This document shows, piece after piece, positions 57,700 to 64,000 of a stretch of DNA of 64,000 nt (position 1 is its first letter; every line of letters begins with the position of its first letter). The notes beneath the pieces were generated by a model. That model was not told the DNA's origin. It worked only from the letters and a program-made list of their open reading frames with translations, and ran no database searches. Origin of the DNA: Tetmemena sp. SeJ-2015 (Eukaryota; Ciliophora; Spirotrichea; Sporadotrichida; Oxytrichidae). The stretch lies in contig JAJKFJ010021673.1 in the NCBI GenBank assembly GCA_027382625.1, positions 62,001 through 126,000 of the forward strand. The letters run 5' to 3'. Position numbers and translations under genes: made by a program.

Positions 57700-59958
57700 C
57701 AATAAGAGTGGTTATTACTCCCAAGCCAGTCTCCCCGTCAATAAGTAGTATAGCATTTTGCCAATTTATTTTACTCTAGGGCTAACTAGCTTTATCGAAC
57801 TACAACTTTGGAAAGAATTATTGCGCACACTAATTTGTATCGTTGAGTTCTGCTTCTTACTAGATATAATTATGTGAATTATACATCTTATGAGACAGTG
57901 AGATCGTTGTCTAAAATTTCAAAGACAATCAATTGAGTAGTATAAATTGACTTTGTAGGTATCATCCCCTTCCAATACATTAGAAGATTCTAGGATTTAA
58001 GTATATATGAGATTATTCAGACTTCCCAGATTATTGAAACTTATGAATGAATGTTTTGAAATCTCTGTTCGAGAATAATAGCCACTAAGGTTTATCATTA
58101 TAGTGAGAGATGAAGATTAAAACTCTTTCTATTTATCATATCATAATAATCAGTGATTAAGTCTTGCTTTGTGGAGTGGCTTTCTTTTCTTACATTATGG
58201 GCTTTTAGATATGAAAAATATATTTGTCTGTTCAAAGAGTTTGAACACTTAAATCGAGGCTCATTTTTTAGAGAAGATTAATGACAAGCTATCTGTTTGA
58301 GAACAGCATCATATTATAGGGTGAATATGAATGCATTATCGTGGATTGATTTAACTTAGAAATACATTATGTTTGAGTCCTTGTTCTGTGATTCATATTA
58401 TATTACGCTTTATAAATAGAGTTAATTTAATTTAAATGTCTACCTCAACAACTACATCTACTACAACATCATCGACAACTACAACAGCATCAACAATTAA
58501 AAACCCAACTTGAAAGTGACCTCTGAGGAGGCAAGCGTCTAGGACAAGTAAGGCTTCCCTCCCGATCAACAGAGACTCATCTTCGCAGGCAAGCTCAAAG
58601 TGTTACAAAAGTATGCTTTCATTTGCGTACTTTTGAACAGCATTTGCTAAGAGATTAACATCATGCACAAGGAAATACAGCACTGACTACAACATCAAGA
58701 AGGAGTCTACTCTCACCCACAACTACCAACCCTCTTGAACGCGGACAAAAAAACTAAAAGTTAAACTAAGTCAGTATTCGATGGCTATCTTGCACTAAAC
58801 TAGTAGGAGCTCGCTCCCTCATTAATTTAAAATACATAATCAATTAAAACTATCTCTAATTTAATATATATCACTTTTTTTAAGAACTCTATCTTGATTA
58901 GGTTTTGCCAATCCTCGATCATGTAATCATATTTACCCTATATCTTTTGTTCAACCCAGATGACCCTGATGATAAACTGCTCTATGACGAAGAGAGTGAA
59001 TACTTATTTACATTACTTATTTTTGCTTGGAAGGCAAAATAGGAGTCGGCTATTCTATCTTTGGCAGAGGCCTCGAATCAAAGCAATACAAACTTGCCAA
59101 GTTCTACAAAAAGGAGTTTCTGTATAGCAAACAAAAGCAATTATAGATCAATTGTAACAATAAAAGATCTGAGTTCATATATATGGTACTCAAGCCTATT
59201 AAGTGCTTCGCTCTGACTAAGAAATTCCTTCACCACGATATTTTCCCCAAATACCCTGAGCTTGCAAATCAGTTTAAGGCAGAGGCACTACTCAGATACA
59301 GGAAATCACTTATTCAAGAGAATTCAATTTGACTTTAAGTATGAAGAAAGAATACGAGGAGCAGAACAAAAAGAGTGAAATTACAATTTTAGTAAATAGC
59401 AGATAGAAGATTGCTAGAGTATTTGAGTTCAGGGAAAAGAAGGCAACCAATTAGATAAACTACGGTGGAGGGAGATCATCTTTTGGGCGCTCACATAGAT
59501 TCAACTACAACTACGCTGTGCCTAGTAGCGGAGGCCAAGATGAAAGCTTTGACTTTGCTCGATAATAGTCTATGCAACAGCAGCAGTAGTAGCAGATGTT
59601 TTAAGGCGGAGTGGGCAAGTTCGGAGGAGTGAACAATAGTAATATAGGCTTTGCTCAGCACAGAGTCAGGTCCTATGCCTCGATGGCTAGTGAAGATCTG
59701 GAGAAGTTAGCAAATATAGAGATAGGGAGAATAGAAAAGCTTTTTCAGCAGTTGAAGATAAAAATGGAGAATATACAGTCTGAGGTTGTTAAGTTTAGCG
59801 ACAACATAGATAAATTCGCTATTTAAAGTGTGAGTAATGATGAATTAGAACAGCTTTTGGGAAATATAGATAAAGTAACAGAGTCTATAAGTGAGCTGCG
59901 CAAAAAGAATAGCATACCGTTTTAGCATAGTCTGACTGTCGCGGTTAATAAGTTTTGA
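57700..59958 (+). CDS. Voltage-gated-type cation channel, copy b (interrupted)
   Basis: Plus-strand paralog of the channel at 52616-55204. LWKELLRTLICIVEFCFLLD (about 57815) is S1/S2-like. NYTSYETVRSLSKISK (about 57884) aligns with PETYETIQ of copy a, and IDFVGIIPFQYIRRFQDL (about 57945) is S3-like. KNIFVCSKSLNTQIEAHF appears near 58220. After a foreign ubiquitin-like segment the C-linker and cyclic-nucleotide-binding-like part resumes (NPDDPDDKLLYDEESEYLF at about 58955, GVGYSIFGRGLESKQYKLA at about 59047, FALTKKFLHHDIFPKYPELA at about 59210). It ends in a Gln-rich coiled coil, stop TGA 59956-59958. No pore filter was found, so this copy lacks its pore segment here. It is scrambled or decayed. 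Confidence 0.6.
58508..58740 (+). pseudogene. Ubiquitin-like fragment inside the second channel locus
   Basis: 58508-58594 encodes LKVTSEEASVQDKQGFPPDQ then QRLIFAGKL, clearly ubiquitin residues about 15-48. After about 85 bp of unrelated DNA, 58679-58720 encodes TDYNIKKESTL, ubiquitin residues about 57-67. The expected QLEDGRTLS between them and the C-terminal LRLRGG are missing. A tract reading NNYIYYNIIDNYNSINN precedes it instead of the ubiquitin N-terminus. Either a decayed ubiquitin copy or two germline segments of a ubiquitin-like gene split by an IES. Confidence 0.65.
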
Positions 59959-60107
59959 ACAAACACTATAATTATATGTATGATAATTCTTATGTAGATT
60001 AATTGTTTGGGGTTAACATTTTTGGAAATATGGTTTAATCCGAAACATATTTAATTTTTAAAATCGAAAACAAAAGGAAAGTCACTACAATCTAAAAAAA
60101 TCAAAGC
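59959..60107. other. Short intergenic region
   Basis: AT-rich, between the end of the channel gene and the ATG of the XPC/Rad4 homolog. Nothing recognised; must contain the promoter of the latter. Confidence 0.5.
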
Positions 60108-63100
60108 ATGAAAAAATAATTCTATGAAGAGGCAGAAGAAATGATAAACACTTTCTCTGGCCATTTGAATTATGAAGATCATCATTCCAATTAGGACTAG
60201 AACTTTGCTGATTTATTCAACGACAACAGTTTTGACAATAGACACTAATAAGATCATTAAATTTAATAGTAATTAATTATGGTGTAATAAAGATGGAGAG
60301 GCAGAATTTGTTGGCGAGTAAGGTTATGAGGGCGCCAACAAAAGATTTCTGTTTCGATGAGGATGTTGATGAAGAGTATGATGAAGATGAAAGAATAAAA
60401 AATAACTATTATGAAATTGCATTCTTAACAAATAGGATGATGAGCTGGATGAAAAGCGGAAGGTGGCTGTAATTTAAGAGTCTATTGATGAATTGATAGA
60501 GAAAGGAAAGCCAAAATATTCTAATTTTAATACTTATTTAAGCGCAAGGGACTGTAGTATGAAGAACTGAAGAAACGCAGAGAAAACAAATAGAAAAGAC
60601 TCTTCATTTATTGTATATCAGCTGTTTTGATATATGATGAAGCCAAAGTTCACTTGATACTGAACTTCACAAGAGTGATTGCATTTAACTTTCAGTATCA
60701 GGTCCCTATCCATCGCGCTGTGATACTTTCTATGCTTCCAAGCAAGTATCAAGTCAAATACTTAGAGAGAGACTTTCTTAAAATATCGCACTAAAGTCAA
60801 GAGAATCAAAAACTTAACTATAACTCAATCAGAAGTTCTAAGCAAACAAACTCATCTTAGCATTTATATACTGGTAATTAAATTTGTCTTTCTCTAGCTA
60901 AATTCGTGAGATACTGAGAGAGTTCATGGCTATCTTCGGAAGTTTACTGAACGAAGATAAGTTTTGTGAGCTGAATAAGGATTCTAATTTCCTGTTGAAC
61001 TTGAGCGAGAGGAAATATCTGTCCAAGATAGAGTTCTTGATTCTGTTTTGTGGATTCCTGAGCCTGCATAGGCTTGTGTTTAGAGTAAATTTCATTGTTG
61101 ATATTACTGCCATGGAAGATAGCAAGGCTGTTAAAGTATCAAGGAAAACTACTAAAAAATAGAAATAACAGACTATTGATTCCACATAGAGAGACGATAG
61201 CTTTTCTATTTTAAACTTATTTTTTAGACTTAATAATTCGATATTGCTCCAGGCTATGTACATGGGTGAGGAACAGAAAATAAGGCAGAAGAAAAGGAAA
61301 ATGCATGACCACTTTTGCGAACTCATCATATCTCTAATATAAATATTGAGTGAATACAGACTCTGATGTGGATCAAGATCAACAGCAATTCAGTAGTGGG
61401 GATAAGGAGTTGCAAGAGCGACTTGAGCAGCAATTTAAGAGATAAATTTATTTAAGCATTAAACATGATAATATATTTTTCTATGTTCAATCATTTAATT
61501 AATTTTAGAGGTTCAAACTTAATCAACCGACTGGCGAAGATAATCCAAACAGCATATAATTCCAATATATTTGTGTGGTTGTGTATACTTAAAAAGCAAA
61601 CCTGAAGTGGATAATCCAATAGATCTAGATAGCATAAGAGCGGACATTGAAGTTGCTGCTGAAAAGAAAATCGATTCATAGTTTGCAGCTAAATTCTCCT
61701 TCAAGCCCTCTCAAAGTAAAGCCTTAATAAACTAGAGAACTACTAACACACAAGCCGCTGATGTAGTAATGAAAGAAGGTGACTCCTCATCAAGTGATGA
61801 CGAAGATGAAGAAAAATAGGAAGGCAGGGATGTGTAATAGAGGCAACTCAGAAGTGGGAAAAAACTTAACGCTTTAATTTTTACTTTGCAAAAGAACAGG
61901 CAAGTTTATAATGAACAGGCTAAAACATCAGACGTAAAATCTAACTTCAACGAAAGGACGATTAAAAAGCAGCAAAGTAACATTGCTCGATTCGAAGAGA
62001 CTTAAATCAAGGACAAGTATCCAATGTCTAATTTCTTATTACCTCATATTTGAGGCAAAGATTTAGAGATGGTCTTTAGTGAAGGTATTTTTGTGGAGAT
62101 ATACGACGAGCTAAATCATAGATGGTCTATTGCTTGCCCCTTCACCCAAGAATATTTCACATCCAAGGAAGCTGTGCAGAGCTATTTTAAATCTCAGCAG
62201 ACGCTTTTCATCTTGTCAAAATTATTTCCCAAAGCTATGAGACTACTCTAGGCTTGAAGAAAAGCGGAGGGAAGATAAGGAATGCTAACTTCATCAGGGA
62301 GATTGGAACCACCTTTGTAAATCAAAAAGTGATTAAAGAGTACCTCAAAGCCAAGAACAGTTGCATCTTGACATAAATTGTAGTCTGAAATTGGTAGAAG
62401 GATATGTTGAAAGACTGGCACCTTTCATTATATAAAGTTCTATTTCATTGCTCCATATGCAGATCAGAAGACGAGAAACATAGTGTAGGATGAGGAAAAA
62501 CTTATTCAGGAAGTTGAGTTGGCTTTCATTCCTTCCACAACCAACGAATTCAAGTATAACAAGTATAAGAGAAGAACTTAATTGAATGGTTATAATATCA
62601 TTTACTTTTTAATCCACTTATATTACGCCATTCCATCTTTGATTAAGAAATACCAAGGCTTCTTGCCTAGTGCTTAGCCTTTGGAAGATAAGTTCTTTAA
62701 GGGAGAGCCTATATTCTATAAGAAAGATCTGAGTGAACTACACACACTCGACAGATGGAAAAGGCATTAAAGAGAGGTAATTAAAGGATAAGAGCTAAAC
62801 ATAAATTAGTGAAAGGTTTGTACAATGACCCTGAGAGAACTTATACATTTTAAAAGGAATCTACTCACAGAAGATGGGAAGATACCTAGTGTAAGATATT
62901 TTATCTTAAATTCACTAATATGTAGAATAAATATGGAAATATCGAAATTATGAATGAGACCTTGCCTGAAGGAACAGTTCATATTGACATTTCAAAGGCT
63001 GTGCATTAAACAAAAAAAAGATTTCGTTCCAGCAGTAATTGGCTTCGAAAAAAGTGGAGGTAGATATTTTGTAACAACAAATCTCTTATCCTTGCATTTC

Positions 63101-63142
63101 AGGAGTAGTAACTTTCTAAAGGCACCACCAATAGATTCTTGA
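60108..63142 (+). CDS. XPC: XPC/Rad4 homolog, DNA-damage recognition factor
   Basis: ATG 60108 (MKKQFYEEAEEMINTFSGHL), stop TGA 63140-63142. The acidic N-terminus (FDEDVDEEYDEDERIKNN) is followed by the transglutaminase-like region: MLPSKYQVKYLERDFL at about 60730 and EFLILFCGFLSLHRLVFRVN at about 61030. A Ser/Asp-rich insert follows, then FVEIYDELNHRWSIACPF (about 62091), matching the VEVY..RW.C.DP motif of Rad4. The BHD domains follow: ELHTLDRWKRHQREVIKGQE (about 62740), YGNIEIMNETLPEGTVHI (about 62937) and FVPAVIGFEKSGGRY (about 63022). XPC/Rad4 binds distorted duplex DNA and starts global genome nucleotide excision repair. Frame shifts at about 60290, 60470, 62245 and 62400 indicate introns or IESs. 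Confidence 0.8.
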
Positions 63143-64000
63143 TGTTATCAAATTGAAGTATGAGTTTGAAAAATGAGGAAAATTTTGATATCATAAAACA
63201 TTTGCTTTAATAAAAATCAAACTTCTAAGCTTCAGTTCCAAGACTTCTCTCTATTCTTGCGCAAGTATCCTCCAGCAGATTCATGAAACTTTCTTCATTC
63301 TCTTCTCTCTCCCTGCGTTCATTATCAATTTCTCTTGTTAGATTATTCTCCATGTCTTCAATCATTCTAAAGAGAGTGTTTTGTGTTTCCTCTCTCACTC
63401 TTCTCTCCAACATTATCATATCTGCGTATTTCCCAATTTCCTCATTGAGCTTCTTCATTGTTCTTGTAGTGTTTTCTTCTCTTGTTCGGCGTTCAGTCTC
63501 TAACTGAAGCTCAACCTTGCCAAGCAGATCGTTTAGATCACGTGAATAGCGTTCCTCAGTCTCTTCTCTGGTCTTTTTAGACTTTGCAAGCTCTAGAGTG
63601 AGCTGAAAAGCAATTTCATCTATCTGCTTGACTAGTTCACTTTCCTTTTCCTTTCTTGTCTATAAATTATCATATAAAAAAATCGCTTGCTCGAAATGGT
63701 TCAACTAATTTCGCGTCTTAGTAGCTTACTTACATTTTTACACTTGGTAATTTTGAACTTAACTTCATTCTCGAATGATTTGATATCCTTGAGAAGGGTT
63801 TCATCTTGGTCCTCTCTCTGCCCTTGTTCTTCCTCTAATCTTGCGAACAGCTCATGAGTTTACTCTTTGAAGATCTTGAACTTTTACTCATCTGCCACCA
63901 AAGACTTAGTGATAAGTCCATCCAACTCTTGAATTGCGTTTTCAATGCGCTCTTTTTTAATCTAAGAAGTTTGGTGAAGATAATAAATTCCTACTTGCTT
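63099..64000 (-). CDS. SF-assemblin (striated-fibre protein), 5' end outside window
   Basis: A minus-strand coiled coil with the charged repetitive sequence of SF-assemblin/beta-giardin: IDEIAFQLTLELAKSKKTRE, then YSRDLNDLLGKVELQLETER and MKKLNEEIGKYADMIMLERR. The typical end is EESFMNLLEDTCARIERSL. An intron lies at about 63661-63733 (minus-strand GTAAGTAAG..TTATAG). After SLGTEA the codon is TAG (Gln here), so the frame formally runs on to TGA 63099-63101, overlapping the convergent XPC gene by 44 bp; an intron or IES may give an earlier stop. SF-assemblin forms microtubule-associated striated fibres at basal bodies. Confidence 0.8.

Overview
The window reads as ciliate DNA that uses TAA and TAG as glutamine and TGA as the only stop. 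Long frames stay open through dozens of in-frame TAA/TAG codons and close at TGA, for example the Sel1-repeat gene ending at 2390, the PHD gene at 25231-29569 and the XPC/Rad4 gene at 60108-63142. Introns are short (about 23-65 nt, GT..AG, mostly AT). Genes are dense, on both strands, and about 35% GC. Several genes contain short segments flanked by direct repeats whose removal restores the protein (4349-4379 and 43912-44054), and two loci look like pieces in inverted order. The best reading is germline (micronuclear) DNA of a hypotrich-like spirotrich, with internal eliminated sequences (IESs) still present. This explains why many frames shift without an intron. Exon boundaries are therefore approximate unless stated.

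1-10.8 kb: a Sel1-repeat protein (+), then four minus-strand genes for coiled-coil or low-complexity proteins. 10.8-12.1 kb: non-coding, including a strange homopolymer-rich stretch. 12.09-15.98 kb: a 3.9-kb GC-richer mobile element with 250-bp terminal inverted repeats (TIRs), an 8-bp target duplication, remains of a Tc1-like DNA-binding domain, an intact 215-codon frame, and one segment of the TIR inverted between the two ends (flip/flop). 16.2-24.3 kb: two large disordered-protein loci. 24.35-25.02 kb: a 666-bp MITE. 25.2-29.6 kb: a chromatin protein with tandem/extended PHD fingers and a C-terminal SWIB-like domain. 29.7-38.8 kb: two Asn/Ser/Gln-rich proteins and a long coiled-coil protein.

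38.9-44.9 kb: a possibly scrambled C2-domain gene, a HAPSTR1-like gene and several small or disordered genes. 44.9-47.8 kb: AT-rich non-coding DNA with palindromic clusters. 47.8-60 kb: two head-to-head pairs of a VPS11 homolog (HOPS/CORVET, minus) and a voltage-gated-type cation channel (plus), i.e. a duplicated unit. The first pair is split by a 2.3-kb element with 397-bp near-perfect TIRs, flanked by TA, that encodes an SF3-helicase Rep-like protein. A ubiquitin-like fragment lies inside the second channel locus. 60.1-63.1 kb: an XPC/Rad4 homolog. 63.1-64 kb: the 3' part of an SF-assemblin gene.

The two most notable objects are the Rep/SF3 TIR element (50.3-52.6 kb) and the flip/flop TIR element (12.1-16.0 kb). 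Both have features expected of hairpin-ended or virus-like DNA and may represent little-described germline-limited elements of ciliates.
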